Positions 26,775 through 39,590 of a DNA stretch of 64,000 nucleotides are shown one piece after another (position 1 is the stretch's first letter; each line of letters starts with the position of its first letter). The position numbers were made by a program, and so were the translations under genes. This DNA comes from Cinnamomum chago (taxonomy: Eukaryota > Streptophyta > Magnoliopsida > Laurales > Lauraceae). The notes under the pieces are model-generated. The model did not search any database and was not told the origin of the DNA. It saw only the letters and a program-made list of their open reading frames with translations. The stretch covers positions 40,969,501 through 41,033,500 of the forward strand of contig CP142461.1 of NCBI GenBank assembly GCA_038049695.1, written 5' to 3'.

Positions 26775-28611
26775 GAGGTACAACTACAATCGAATGAATG
26801 AGATGTTACTCTTGATAACATGAACATCGATAATCAAGTGGAACAACAACCCATCAACAATGAAACACTCCCTAGACAAACTATTGAAGGTGATCAAATT
26901 CCAAATGTTACACAACCAAATGTAAGTGAAATGAATATTGAAGAATTGAGAAGGTCAACTCGAGTAAAAAGACCTGCTATTACAAATGATTACGTTGAGT
27001 ATTTGGAAGAGGCAGATATTGGAATAAAAGAAGATCCTAGAACATTCAGAGAAGCCATCAACAGTGACAATTCTGATAAATTGATGAAATTTATGACAGA
27101 TGAATTAAAATTAATGGCTAAAAATAAAGTTTGGGATCATGTTGAACTTCCTAAGGGATCCAAAATTGTTGGTTGTAAATGGGTCTTTAAGACCAAAAGA
27201 GATTCCAAAGGAAAGGTTGAACGATTTAAAGCCCGACTTGTAGCCAAGGCTTTTGCTCAAAGAAAAGGCGTTGATCATAATGAAACCTATTCTCCTGAAA
27301 AAAACGAAAGATTCATTCAGAATTGTTATGGCCCTTGTAGCTCATTTTAACTTAGAGTTACATCAAATGGACGTCAAGACTGTGTTTCTAAATGGGAATC
27401 TAGAAGGGGAAGTATACATGGACCGACCTGAAGGTTTTGTCGAACAGGGTAACAATAAACTAGTCGATCTGAAAATTAAAGAAGTAAATATATGATCTTA
27501 AACAAGCTTCTAGACAATGGTATCTAAAGTTCAACAACATTATCACAGCATTCGGTTTCACCGAGAATGTTGTTGACCATTGCATCTATCTCAAAATAAG
27601 TGAGAGTAAGTTTATGATTTTAGTCCCGTATGTTGACGATATTTTATTAGCTAGTAGCGACCTTGGTATGATTCGTGAGACCAAATGTTATCTTGAGAAT
27701 AATTTTGATATGAAAGATATGGGCGAAGCAACCTTTGTAATAGGAATCAAGATCTTTCGGGATAGATCTCGAGGATTACTTGGGTTATCTCAAGAAGCCT
27801 ACATCAATGCTATTCTTAAAAGAATTAATATGGAAGGGTGTAGACCACGGAATACACCCATTATTAAGGGAGACAAATTTAGTAAAGATCTATGTCCAAG
27901 GAACGAAATAGAAAGGGAACAAATGAGCAAATGTCCCTATGCGGCTGCAATAGGAAGTTTGATGTATGCATAGACTTGTACCATGCCAGATATCAGCTTT
28001 GCAGTCGGAATGTTGAGCAGATACCAAAGTGATGCGGGCATGGCACATTGGATCGTGGTTAAGAAGATTTTACAGTATCTACGTGGAACTAGCAAATACA
28101 TGCTCACATATAAGAGATCCGATCATTTGGAGTTGATAGGATACTCAGATTCAGACTTTGCTAGATGTCTTGACACTAGGAGGTCAACTTCCAGATACAT
28201 CTTCCTTTTATTCGGTGGGGCAATTTCGTGAAGAAGTGCAAAGCAAATGCTAACCACTCCTTCCACATTTCATGTAGAGTCATGGCATGCTTTGAAGCCA
28301 CGGGTCATGCAATGTGGTTGCGTCATTTCATATCAGGACTTAGGATCATGGATCAAATCTTCGAGCATCTGAAAACTTACTGAGTTAATGATGTAGTGAG
28401 GCGCTTCACCCAAAATGACAAATGTTCAAGTAAATTTAAGTACTTGGAAGTTAAATATCCTGTCTTAAAAGAGAAAGTACGAGATCGTTTGGTGTCAATT
28501 ATTGGGGCTCCAATGGACCTCATGATTGCAAATCCACTAACAAAGGCATTACCTTCGACGGCCTATAATGGACATATATTAAATATGGGCTTGTATGAAC
28601 TGCCTTATTAG
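26775..28611 (+). pseudogene. Copia reverse transcriptase and RNase H
   Basis: In order: WDHVELPKGSKIVGCKWVFK, FKARLVAKAFAQ, a frameshift near 27300, LELHQMDVKTVFLNGNLEGE, a second frameshift near 27480, then YVDDILLAS with the catalytic pair intact at about 27630. Later: CPYAAAIGSLMYA, PDISFAVGMLSRYQ, GYSDSDFARCLDTRRSTSRY (RNase H) and NPLTKALPS near the end. Stops at 27972 and 28230 and a frameshift before 28396 confirm decay. Confidence 0.87.
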
Positions 28612-29056
28612 GATTTATATGTTTATGTTTGTTTGACACCATGTACTCTGATCATTACAGTTACAATAAAAGAAACGATTTCGTCATTCTTACTTTATTT
28701 TTTTGTCATTACATGTGATTGATGTGAATAAAGTGAGAATGTAAGGTTATGGCATTAAAGTATCCTTTAAAATAGGATTACTGTGTTAAGATCCTATTTT
28801 GATCCATATTAAAGACATGATTAGGAAAGAATATTGATGTTGTGATTGTGGAAGGAAATGTGTCAATAATGATATGTGACCGCCACGATTTACATTAGTA
28901 TTTTTCTAATCATAGATTAAAGAATGGCATAAAAGTTGAATAGAATTGTTTTTCAAAGTGGTGCACCAGTCAAAGTCATTTTTTTAAAAATTTTGAGTTT
29001 CCTTTAAAGTTATAATTATTTAAAAAAAATTGAGATATATGCATGTGGTCACGTGG
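28612..29056 (+). other. Copia 3' untranslated region
   Basis: AT-rich stretch between the end of RNase H and the polypurine tract; no coding seen. Confidence 0.6.
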
Positions 29057-29070
29057 ACCTAGTGGGAGAC
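29057..29070 (+). other. Copia polypurine tract
   Basis: ACCTAGTGGGAGAC directly before TGTTGGAACACC of the 3' LTR. Confidence 0.75.
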
Positions 29071-29109
29071 TGTTGGAACACCGTTTAAGGTGGTCCATAT
29101 GACCACCTA

Positions 29110-29147
<38 letters not shown>

Positions 29148-29262
29148 TGAAAGGACACATGCATGAATGTTGGTTAGCTTTCCGTGTTTTTTTTTTCATT
29201 CTTCCTCAGAATTCTAATGGGTAGTGTCCCTTGATGGAAGGGATGCCTTTGGAAAAGCCTAT
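29071..29262 (+). repeat. Copia 3' LTR, left part
   Basis: Matches 22612-22788 and carries an expanded CT repeat (about 29113-29143). It stops at GAAAAGCCTAT where the gypsy begins. Confidence 0.87.
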
Positions 29263-30740
29263 TGTCGCGACCCCGGACCGGGTCTACAGCCCTAATTCGG
29301 GATCGGGACTAAGTGATGTGATGTGGTGTGATGAAGTGTGGTGAGGTGTGCACGCATATTTAATTTCACACAGGTGTCCGCGATGAGGATATCACAACAA
29401 CATAATACATTTTTGTTTAAGTGCGGAAGCGTGTAGCAAATCAAATCATAATTCATTTCAAAATCACATGACTAATAACATATCTAAAAAACATGATTTC
29501 AGAGTGAGCAATGATCATCATAACATTTTCCCAACAGTAAAGTTAAATGTTTATACAAAAGATCAATTAATTAATTACTCCCCAAAAATAAAGGCCAACA
29601 AAGGCCAGTACAACCAAAAGAATGTGTCAGTCATAATCCCCAAAAAGTGTTTCGTATCTCATAGTCTGACTCGATGTCTACATGACATCATCAGCTTGCC
29701 ATTCGCCTAAACGTTGCGGCTCTCCGGCCGCCTCCTCCGGCTCCTCCTTAAGGAAGGGGGCATCTGGACCTGAGTACCAAAAGTAGTGGGTCAGACACGA
29801 CGGTCTGTCAGGTGGGTGAAAAGATATAGTAATATGACAATAATTAAATGTACCTTGGAAAACATTGAAACCTGTTAAAACAGTAATTTCTATGAAAAAG
29901 AATGCATTATCAGTTAGAAAGCATATATGCAATATAAAACATGAAAGGTACCAAGGAAACATGAAACTGGCAAGATAGCAACCACATTGAGCTAAATCCT
30001 CCATCACTAATGTGATGAGAGCACGCTAGAGGCGTTGGTCTCAGACACTCGAGGTGACGAGAACCAACTAAATATATATAAATACATGTAGCTAGACAAG
30101 ACCACGGCCGCGGAACCGGGTAACGGGACAGGCAAGATCCAGACTGTAGCTGGCGGGAACAAGATGGAGACGCCAAGTCGGTGGATCAAACCGACAAGGT
30201 TGTCCAAGCTTAGTGGTGCCGACTTATAGGTTACAAATAAGAAATCATGACATATACATATATATATAGGTAGGTGTGTAGCACCTAAACAGGCGGGACA
30301 GGGTGCACATAGGCACATAAGTCACATTCATGTCAGGTCATGCATAAACAGGTTAGCAAGACACTTAAAGTGTATAGTTCAGGCTTTCTGGAAAGTTAGT
30401 AAAAATCACGTGAAAACGAGCGAATATATATGAAATCCAAGTACACGAAAATACGAGAAGGATTTCCACAAGATACTGGACTGTGCATTGAGGATTTAAG
30501 ATTTAAATCAAGGTGTATAAGGTCTCGTATGACAATTTGTTACTGGCTTGGTACTCATAAGATTTAGGACATTCCAAGCAACCTATACACATTGACAATT
30601 CAAGAGTCCTCAATGTATTTCCGGGATGAGATTTTTCCTCTAAAGTTCCCAAACAGTCCTTTTTAACCATCCCATGAACATAGGGTTCAAAATAGTTTTT
30701 CTTTCTTCTCAATCTCAAAAAATTAGTGGGAGGTCGGTCA

Positions 30741-30990
30741 CCTTGGCGGTCATCCGGCAGTTAGCCGCTAATGAGTTCAGCGTTTAGCCGCTGGGTTACC
30801 GTGAGGTTGACCGTGGTTGCTCTGACCAGATGCAGCTTACTGGAATTGTAATCGTGAATAGGTTTGGTTAGCTGGTCGTTTGTTGTTGATGGGTTCGGCG
30901 GATAGCCGCTAGATAACCGTGAGGCTGACTGCATTTTTAGGAAGAAAGTGGTGCTCTCTAGTGAGCCGACATGTGACTGTCAGCTGACCG
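30741..30990 (-). repeat. Palindrome cluster in the gypsy LTR leader
   Basis: Repeated GCGG(A/T)TAGCCGC-type palindromes and ACCGTGAGG(T/C)TGACCG phrases. The same cluster in the other LTR lies at about 38750-39030, with one additional GCGGTTAGCCGC unit. Confidence 0.65.
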
Positions 30991-31844
30991 CCAGATGCGG
31001 GAAACTCCCACTGTGTTCAGATTTGAGCTCTTTTCCTCCCCAAAACTCTCCTCACTTCCCATTCATTTCCTGCAACAAAATGAGCTAAAAGCTCCTCCAA
31101 TACCTCTTTCAACACTTCTCCAAAACTCCAATAAGTATTCATTCCATCTCCTCCTTCTAAACCCCATTCAATCATAAGAGAGAGAAATCCACCAATCACA
31201 AGCATTCATTGAGCTATAACAAGCATTAAATGAAAGGTCAAAACTAATGTTTCCAAGACATTAAATAAGCTAGCAAGATGCATTCATAGGCATTTATTTC
31301 AAATCGATGCTAGTTAAGAATAAATAGTGAAATCATATTTATTTCTCATGAAAACCATGTAACACTCTAAATATCTATTCATCCACTTGCCTTAGGTCCA
31401 AGCTTAGTAAAAAAAAACAAGCTCTAATCACTTCCAAGCCAAGATTCCAAGATGCACACAAAAAACCCCAAAACACAAACCCTAAATGGGTTAAAACAAT
31501 GGAATAAAAGGAGAAAGTTGTCAATAATGGAGATGGAGCTTTTCAAGGGTCACAAGATTACATATCTAGAAGATGGAGATGATCACTTACTTGGAAGGTC
31601 CTATAATGACAAGAGTTTTCTCAAAGAGAGCATAAATGGTGATGTATTTCTCCTCCAAAAGTATCAATGGAGAGCTTGTAGGGAGAGGAAGAAGAAAATG
31701 AAACCCATTTCTTGATTGGTGTAAGGTTGATGTGGATTTGGAGATGGAAGAAAGAAGAAGAAGAAGAAAAACCCTAGGCAACCTTCAAGCAAACCCTCCT
31801 TCAATGAAAAACTAGCTAGAAAGAGTAAAGTGAAAAGGGCTCTC

Positions 31845-31853
31845 ATTTTATAG
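31845..31853 (-). promoter_or_regulatory. TATA box of the gypsy 3' LTR
   Basis: CTATAAAAT on the minus strand, about 510 bp into the LTR. The truncated 5' LTR has lost this region, so the element lacks its own promoter. Confidence 0.6.
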
Positions 31854-32361
31854 CAAATGAAGGTGGGTCTCACAACTAATATGATTTATCAGGCTAGAAA
31901 CATGTTTCTCGGGATCTCGGATGCGTTCGACGAAAAAGGAAGAAATGATCGTCGAAATTTATAGTTTTCAAAAAGTATATATTTCGCGGGTTTCAAAGAC
32001 ATTGAAAATAGTGTCCAGATTTTTATGTAAAAAGACTATTTTGCCCCTAACATAAGAGAAGTAGGGTTTCGGGGTCTCGAACGGGGACGAAGTCAACACG
32101 AAAGTTGTAGAGATTAATGAGATAAGTATCACGAGGCTAAAATAAGAACTATCGGAAATTTCAAATAATCTCCCAGTCTTGCACAAAGTCACTAAAAGAA
32201 CCCTCATAGGGTCCCACTAAATCAAGAAGGCACTCAAAACTCCCCAAAGCTATTTAAAAGCTATTCTAATCCCAACTTAACTCAAAATCTACTAGTCACA
32301 CTTAGAACTAAAATACAACTTAATTAACGCTAATCGAGGTTACTGGGGTCGGGGTCTTACA

Positions 32362-32374
32362 TCCTCCACCCCTT
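32362..32374 (-). other. Polypurine tract of the minus-strand gypsy
   Basis: Minus strand GTAAGGGGTGGAGGA-like tract directly before TGTAAGACCCCG of the 3' LTR. It overlaps the end of the chromodomain frame. Confidence 0.72.
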
Positions 32375-33535
32375 ACGGCATTTGGTCCTCCAAATGAAAC
32401 ATATAACTCACCTCAGGTAGTAGATGTGGATACTTCTTCTGGACTTGATCTCGTAGTTCCCACGTTGCTTCTTCCGGTCCATGGTTCTCCCAAAGCATTT
32501 TTACCCACTGAATTGTCTGTGTTTTAAACTCTTGTTCCTTTGTATCGATGATCTGAACAGGCTTTTCTACATATGTAGCATTTTCTCGGATTTCTAAAGG
32601 TTCGTGTCGGAGTACATGTGAAGGATTGGGGACATACTTCTTCAACATAGACACATGGAAGACATTGTGTACGCTGGAGAGTTCTGGTGGTAAGGCTAAT
32701 CGATAAGCCACTTCACCAATCTTGCTCACGATATCATATGGCCCAATGTATCTCCTTGATAACTTGCCTTTCTGTCCAAATCTCAATGGTCCTCGGGTAG
32801 GTGACACCTTTAAGAAAACCTTATCTCCTTCTTTGAATTGTAAGTCCCTTTTGTGAGAGTCTGCGTAGCTTTTCTGTCTACTCCTGGCTACTTTTAGACA
32901 TTCTTGGATCAACTTGATTTTGTCGCTGGTTTCACTCACTATGCCTGATCCATGGAAACTGCGAACGCCTACTTCTTCCCAACAAACAGGTGTCCTACAC
33001 CTTCTACCATACAAAGCTTCGAAAGGCGCCATTCCAATGCTCGAATGGTAACTGTTGTTATAAGCAAACTCGCACAACGGTAAAGCTTCATCCCATTGAG
33101 TCTTGAAACCTAATACACAAGCACGGAGCATATCCTCAAGGGTCTGAATTGTTCTCTCTGACTGGCCATCTGTTTGAGGGTGATAAGCCGTACTGAACTG
33201 TAGTTTTGTACCCATAGATTCATGCAATGTCTTCCAAAACCTCGAAACAAATCTTCTATCTTTGTTAGATGTGATAGGAACTGGCTGGCCATGTCGGCTG
33301 ACAATCTCGTTGACGAATAACTCTGCCAAAGGTAACATGTGCATCTTCTTCCCTGTCCTCATAGGAATGAAATGAGCTGATTTGGTGAGTCTGTCTACAA
33401 TGACCCATATCGCATTGTTGCCTCTGTTGGTCCTTGGTAATCCCGAAATAAAATCCATAGTAATGTGCTCTCATTTCCATTCCGGGATCTCTAACGGTTG
33501 TAACAATCCTGGAGGCTTCTGGTGCTCTGCCTTTA
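32373..33535 (-). pseudogene. Gypsy integrase core and chromodomain
   Basis: Integrase core MDFISGLPRTNRGNNAIW with the first Asp. The second Asp has become Asn (ITSNKDRRF). The Glu is kept in TDGQSERTIQTLEDM. The C-terminal GPY-like region (GPLRFGQKGKLSRRYIGPYD) is followed by a chromodomain (VKMLWENHGPEEATWELRDQ) ending EDQMP. A one-base deletion near 33540 and a TGA in place of Trp near 33470 separate it from the upstream frame. Confidence 0.87.
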
Positions 33536-34597
33536 TCAACGACAAGTCATACAACGAGAGACAAATGCTGCAATCTCTCTCTTCATGTTGTTCCACCAAA
33601 ATCTACCCTTCAAGTTCTGATACATCTTAGTGCTGCCCGGATGCACGGAACACTTCGTACTATGAGCTTCGGTCATAATATCATTCCTCAAATCTTCAAT
33701 GTTAGGTACACATAAACGGTAACGATAATATAAAACTCCATCCACAAAACGAAAGTCAGGACGTTCCGCTACATGCTCTGAAATCTTGGCCAACTCTGGA
33801 TCTTGCAACTGACTATCCTTGATTTGCTGAATGAAAGAAGGCTCTGACATTGACATGTTAGCTAACAATACACCTTTCTTCAGTGGTTGTAGATCTATAC
33901 TCAACTCTTTGAATTGCTCAAAGATGCAAGTACCACTTAGATTTGCCAAGCCTACTGATTTTCTGCTCAAGGCATCTGCAACTACATTAGCTTTCCTCGG
34001 GTGATACTTGATTAGAAAATCATAGTCGTTGATATATTCCATCCATCTTCTCTGCTTCATGTTCAATTCCTTCTGAGAAAACAAATATTGTAAGCTGCGG
34101 TGATTGGAGTGGACTTCGAATTTCTCTCCATAGAGGTAATGTCTCCACATTTTCAATGCGAAAACAACCGCTGCTAACTCAAGATCATGGCTGGCATAGT
34201 TATTCTCGTGATCTTTCAACTGCCGGGATCCATAAGCAATTACTTTCCCATCTTGCATCAACACACAACCAAGTCCAACATTCGAAGCATCGGTAAAAAT
34301 GGTGAAACCGCCGCTTCCGGATGGTAAAGTAAGGATTGGTGCTGTAGTCAATTTCTTCTTCAGCTCTTGGAAACTAACTTCACACTGATCTGTCCACACA
34401 TACGGTACATTTTTCCTTGTCAACTTCGTCAAAGGTGACGCAATCGACGAAAATCCTTGCACAAATCTCCGGTAATAACCTGCCAATCCTAGAAAACTTC
34501 TGATTTCTGGCGCATTTCTCGGTCTTTCCCAATTCATAACTGCTTCAATCTTGGACGGATCCACTGATAACCTTTCTTTGGAGATGATGTGCCCCAA
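33536..34597 (-). pseudogene. Gypsy RT C-terminus, RNase H and integrase zinc domain
   Basis: Starts [19 protein letters not shown] and [13 protein letters not shown] (RT thumb). RNase H has [18 protein letters not shown] and [16 protein letters not shown], but the usual DHRSL is NHRSL, losing a catalytic Asp. DALSRKS then leads to the integrase zinc region with H and C ligands ([27 protein letters not shown]). Confidence 0.87.
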
Positions 34598-35800
34598 AAA
34601 TGCGACTTCTTCAAGCCAAAATTCACACTTACTGAGCTTCGCATACAGCTAGTTGTCTCTTAGAAGTTGCAGTGCTATCTTCAAGTGCTCTTCATGCTCT
34701 TCCTTGGTCTTGGAGTACACCAAAATATCATTAATGAACACTACTACAAACTGATCCAAATATTGTACAAATATTTTGTTCATCAATGCTATGAATACTG
34801 CTGGTGCATTAGTCAACCCAAATGGCATCACTAGGAACTCATAGTGGCCATATCTCATCCGGAAAGCTGTCTTCAACACATCTGATTCTCTGAGTCTCAG
34901 CTGATGGTAACCGGATCTCAAATCAGTCTTCGAAAAGTATGAATCACCTTGCAATTGATAAAACAATTCGTCTATCCTTGGCAACGGGTATTTGTTCTTG
35001 ATGGTCATTTGGTTCAATCTTCGGTAATCAATGCACATTCTCATGGAACCATCTTTCTTCTTGACAAACAAAACTGGAGCTCCCCATGGTGAAATTCTCG
35101 GTCTCACAAATCCTTTGTCTAACAATTCTTGCAATTGTATCTTCAATTCTCCCAATTCTGCCGGAGCCATTCTATAAGGTGCAATAGAAATCGGAGCGGT
35201 CCCTGGTAATAATTCAATAGTGAAATCAATTTCTCTTATGGGTGGCAATCCTGGAATCTCCTCTGGAAAAACATCCGGGAATTCCCAAACAATTGGGATC
35301 TCCTCCACCCCTTGGGACCGTTTATCCTCCGTGATAAATGCCAAATAGGCCTCAAATCCACTTTTCAAAAATCTAACAGCTTTCAATGCTGAGATAAACC
35401 CTGTACGACGATTCCTCCTCTCTCCCTGGAACAATACTCCTGCCGGCGTCTCATCTAATCTGAAGGTGAGGGTCTTATGGAAACAATCCATTGTGGCATG
35501 GTACCTTGCTAACCAATCCATCCATAGGATGACATCAAAATCATGCATCTCCAATAAAATGAGATTCGCGGGTAACACCACTTCTCCTATTTGAATTGTG
35601 CAACTAGGGTAAAAAGTACGACAAACAACTTGTTTGCCTATTGGAGTAGCCGCAGTCAAAATAAATTCAAGTTCTCTAGCATGTACATCTATCATTTTAG
35701 AAAACTCAAGGGATAGAAATGAGTGTGTAGAGCCAGGGTCAAATAAAATTCTAGCTTCAATTCCACAGACGAGGAGTGTACCTTCCACCACGTTGCCTGC
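34598..35800 (-). pseudogene. Gypsy protease and reverse transcriptase
   Basis: Begins [20 protein letters not shown], where DPGS is the protease site (DSG/DTG-type in relatives). [19 protein letters not shown] follows. [47 protein letters not shown] and [15 protein letters not shown]. The catalytic FIDD is FINDILVYS, so one of the two metal-binding Asp is Asn. A TAG at 34649 interrupts the thumb. The matching copy at 61.66 kb keeps FIDD. Confidence 0.88.
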
Positions 35801-37120
35801 TGCTTCTGCATCAGCTCTATTGAATGCATAGATTTGTCCTCGTAGCTGTGGCCTGTTCTGAGCTTGTTGTGGCCTGCCTTGTGGTGCATTCCTATTCTGC
35901 AGTGGGGGACGGTGATTCTGATTTTGTCCCTGCTGCCGAGCCTATTGCTGTTGCTGTGGTCTATACTGCTGCTGTGGTGGTCTTGCTTGGTTCTGGGCTA
36001 CTGGTGCATTTTGAGGTGGTGCTGGACGATGTACTCCTTGTTGCTGCTGATTCTGCCTGAGTCTAGGGGCAATCCTTGAGTTGATGGTTCATGGCACCAC
36101 ATCTGAAACATGCCGCAGTCATGGTACAACATTCAGCACTCGCATGATTCTTCCCACAGTGGATGCAAACCACTGGATTCTGAACATTCTGCTTTGGCCT
36201 CTGCCTCTTGGTCTGCTAATTTCTCTATTGTTGGTGGTTCTGTTGGTAAGCTGGACTCTTTCCCTGAACTCTGAGGATTTTGTTATGGAAGTTCTCAAAT
36301 TTATAGGCTCTCTTGACAGCCTCATCGAAGGTTGCAGGTGGTACAACTCCGGTAGCATCTCTCTCAATGATAGGATTCAGTCCTTCAAGGAACATGGTAA
36401 TCTTCTTCTCAACTGTGTCCACTAACTCCGGAGCATATCTTGATAGTCTCTCAAACTTTGTGAGGTACTCTAGGACTATCATGTTGTCTTGGACAAGCTG
36501 TTGGAATTCTATTGCTTTCTGTCTCTTGATGTGTGTGGGTATATATTTGTCATGGAATTGTCTCTTGAAGCTAACCCAAGCCACTGCATCTGCCATGGTT
36601 CTGTACTCATCCTTAACTGTTTTCCACCAAATGTCTGCTGCACCGATAAAGAGAGATGATGCAAGTTTCACTCTATCTCTTCCGCTGCATTGGACGATCT
36701 CAAAGATGTTCTCCGTGTGTTCTAACCAATCATCCGCCGCTAATGGGTCCTCTATCCATAGATAGTCCTTCGGAGCTCTCTTCCGAAACCTTTCAAACAA
36801 CACGTTCGGGTCATGCTGCCTTTGATTTATAACAATCGCGGGTTGGGCTTGAACTGGTTCGGGCCTTCTTTGTAATACCTCTAGTAATTGTCTCTGCATT
36901 TCTGTCAACTCTCTGGCATGATCTTCCTCTCTCTTTGCCATTTGTTCCTGTAGCCTAGCTGATTCTCATTAGCTTGACGTTGCTGGTCAATCATTGCCAG
37001 CATCATTTGTTGAAACTGATTCTGCATAGTGTTATCAGGGATATCTTCTTCAATTGGCCCAGTGTGATTGCTATTGCTTGAGGTGGGATTGTCGTTTACG
37101 GGTCTCTTACGAGGTGGCAT
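35801..37120 (-). pseudogene. Gypsy gag with double zinc knuckle
   Basis: From ATG at 37120 (MPPRKRPVNDNPTSSNSNH). A one-base deletion near 36945 shifts the frame, continuing MAKREEDHARELTEMQRQL, FERFRKRAPKDY, WLEHTENIFEIVQCSGRDRV and YLTKFERLSRYAPELVDTV. Two CCHC-type knuckles follow (CIHCGKNHASAEC and CFRCGAMNHQLKDC, about 36172-36069), then a Gln-rich tail with stops. Long reverse-strand frames over this tail are shadows. Confidence 0.85.
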
Positions 37121-37260
37121 GATGCTGCAAAACAAATTGTTAGTACATAAGAATCAAATAAAGGTCACAAATTGCTCACACGATACTAGCTAACGAAGTG
37201 TCTAACGAATCCTCGCCACATCCTTAGGATTTCTAGTTTCTTTTAATTGCTTGAAACACG

Positions 37261-37276
37261 TCTCGCTCTGATACCA
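37261..37276 (-). other. Primer binding site of the minus-strand gypsy
   Basis: Minus strand TGGTATCAGAGCGAGA, a perfect match in its first 12 bases to the initiator-Met tRNA complement, three bases after the 5' LTR end CGCGACA. Confidence 0.88.
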
Positions 37277-37279
37277 GTC

Positions 37280-39590
37280 TGTCGCGACCCCGGACCGGGT
37301 CTACAGGCCTAATCCGGGATCGAGACTAAGTGATGTGATGTGGTGTGATGAAGTGTGGTGAGGTGTGCAAGCATATTTAATTTCACACAGGTGTCCGCGA
37401 TGAGGATATCACAACAACATAATACATTTTTGTTTAAGTGCGGAAGCGTGTAGCAAATCAAATCATAATTCATTTCAAAATCACATGACTAAAAACATAT
37501 CTAAAAAAACGTGATTTCAGAGTGAGCAATGATCATTATAACATTTTCCCAACAGTAAAGTTAAATGTTTATACAAAAGATCAATTAATTAATTACTCCC
37601 CAAAAATAAAGGCCAACAAAGGCCAGTACAACCAAAAGAATGTGTCAGTCATAATCCCCAAAAAGTGTTTCGTATCTCATAGTCTGACTCGATGTCTACA
37701 TGACATCATCAGCTTGCCATTCGCCTAAACGTTGCGGCTCTCCGGCCGCCTCCTCTGGCTCCTCCTTAAGGAAGGGGACATCTGGACCTGAGTACCAAAA
37801 GTAGTGGGTCAGACACGACGGTCCGTCAGGTGGGTGAAAAGATATAACAATATGACAATAATTAAATGTACCTTGGAAAACATTGAAACCTGTTAAAATA
37901 GTAATTTCTATGAAAAAGAATGCATTATCAGTTATAAAGCATATATGCAATATAAAACATGAAAGGTACCAAGGAAACATGATGGCAACCACACTGAGCT
38001 AAATCCTCCATCACTAATGTGATGAGAGCACGCTAGAGGCGTTGGTCTCGGACACTCGAGGTGACGAGAACCAACTAAATATATATAAATACATGTAGCT
38101 AGACAAGACCACAGCCGTGGAACCGGGTAACGGGACAGGCAGGATCCAGATTGTAGCTGGCGGGAACAAGATGGGGACGCCAAGTTGGTGGATCAAACCG
38201 ACAAGGTTGTCCAAGCTTAGTGGTGCCGGCTTATAGGTTACAAACAAGAAATCATGACATATACATATATATAGGTAGGTGTGTGCCTAAACAGGCGGGA
38301 CAGGGTACACATAGGCACATAAGTCACATTCATGTCAGGTCATGCATAAACAGGCTAGCAAGACACTTAAAGTGTATAGTTCAGGCTTTTTGGAAAGTTA
38401 GTAAAAATCACGTGAAAACGAGCGAATATATATGAAATCCAAGTACACGAAAATACGAGAAGGATTTCCACAAGATACCGGACTATGCATTGAGGATTTA
38501 AGATTTAAATCAAGGTGTATAAGGTCTCGTATGACAATTTGTTACTGGCTTGGTACTCATAAGATTTAGGACATTCCAAGCAACCTATACACATTGACAA
38601 TTCGAGAGTCCTCAATGTATTTCCGGGATGAGATTTTTCCTCTAAAGTTCCCAAACAGTCCTTTTTAACCATCCCATGAACATAGGGTTCAAAATAGTTT
38701 TTCTTTCTTCTCAATCTCAAAAAATTAGTGGGAGGTTGGTCACCTTGGCGGTCATCCGGCGGTTAGCCGCTAATGGGTTCAGCGTTTAGCCGCTGGGTTA
38801 CCGTGAGGCTGACCGTGGTTGCTCTGACCAGATGCAGCTTACTGGAATTGTAACTGTGAATAGGTTTGGTTAGCTGGCAGTTAGTCGCTGATGGGTTCGG
38901 CGGATAGCCGCTAGATAACCGTGAGGCTGACTGCATTTTTAGGAAGAAAGTGGTGCTCTCTGGAATTGTAACCGCGACGGTTCGGTTGGCAGCGGTTAGC
39001 CGCCTGGTATGTGACCGTCAACTGACCGCCAGACGCGGGAAACTCCCACTGTGTTCAGATTTGAGCTCTTTTCCTCCCCAAAACCACTCTCCTCACTTCC
39101 CATTCATTTCCTGCAATAAAATGAGCTAAAAGTTCCTCCAATACATTTTTCAATACTTCTCCAAAACTCCAATAAGTATTCATTCCATCACCTCCTTCTT
39201 AACCCCATTCAATCATAAGAGAGAGAAATCCACCAATCACAAGCATTCATTAAGCTATAACAAACATTAAATGAAAGGCCAAAACTAATGTTTCCAAGAC
39301 ATTAAATAAGCTAGCAAAATGCATTCATGGGCATTTATTTCAAATCGATGCAAGTTAAGAATAAATAGTGAAATCATATGTATTTCTCATGACAACCATG
39401 TAACACTCTAAATATCTATTCATCCACTTGCCTTAGGACCAAGCTTCGTAAAAAAAAACAAGCTCTAATCACTTCCAAGCCAAGATTCCAAGCTACACAC
39501 GAAAACCCCCAAAACACAAACCCTAAATGGGTTAAAATAATGGAATAAAAGGAGAAAGTTTTCAATAATGGAGATGGAGCTTCTCAAGGG
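37280..39590 (-). repeat. 5' LTR of the minus-strand gypsy (truncated)
   Basis: 2311 bp nearly identical to 29263-31549. It lacks the 812 bp that would hold U3 and the TATA box, so the element has no promoter of its own. Confidence 0.88.

Larger units (their letters stand above)
29263..32361 (-). repeat. 3' LTR of the minus-strand gypsy (complete)
   Basis: 3099 bp, plus-strand reading TGTCGCGACC to GGGGTCTTACA (TG...CA ends). It contains a minus-strand TATA box (CTATAAAAT at 31853-31845) and, about 0.86-1.1 kb downstream of it, a cluster of short palindromes (30741-30990). Open frames in it are not conserved proteins. Confidence 0.88.
29263..39590 (-). mobile_element. Chromodomain Ty3/gypsy (Tekay/Del-like), minus strand
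   Basis: Long LTRs (3.1 kb) flank gag, protease, RT, RNase H, integrase and a C-terminal chromodomain, the order and layout of Tekay/Del chromoviruses. The left copy (29263-32361) is the 3' LTR; the right copy (37280-39590) is the 5' LTR, lacking about 812 bp at its far end. PBS and polypurine tract are present. A TSD cannot be checked because the right junction is deleted; the left flank is CCTAT. The LTRs differ by scattered substitutions and one small rearrangement near 38960-39010, so this is a relatively young insertion. Confidence 0.88.

Noticed and set aside
31452..31873. Short ORFs in the gypsy LTR
   Set aside because: Within a 3.1-kb LTR, not preserved in the second LTR copy, no family resemblance.
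35824..36425. Plus-strand Val/Leu-rich ORFs
   Set aside because: Reverse of the Gln-rich gag tail of the minus-strand gypsy.
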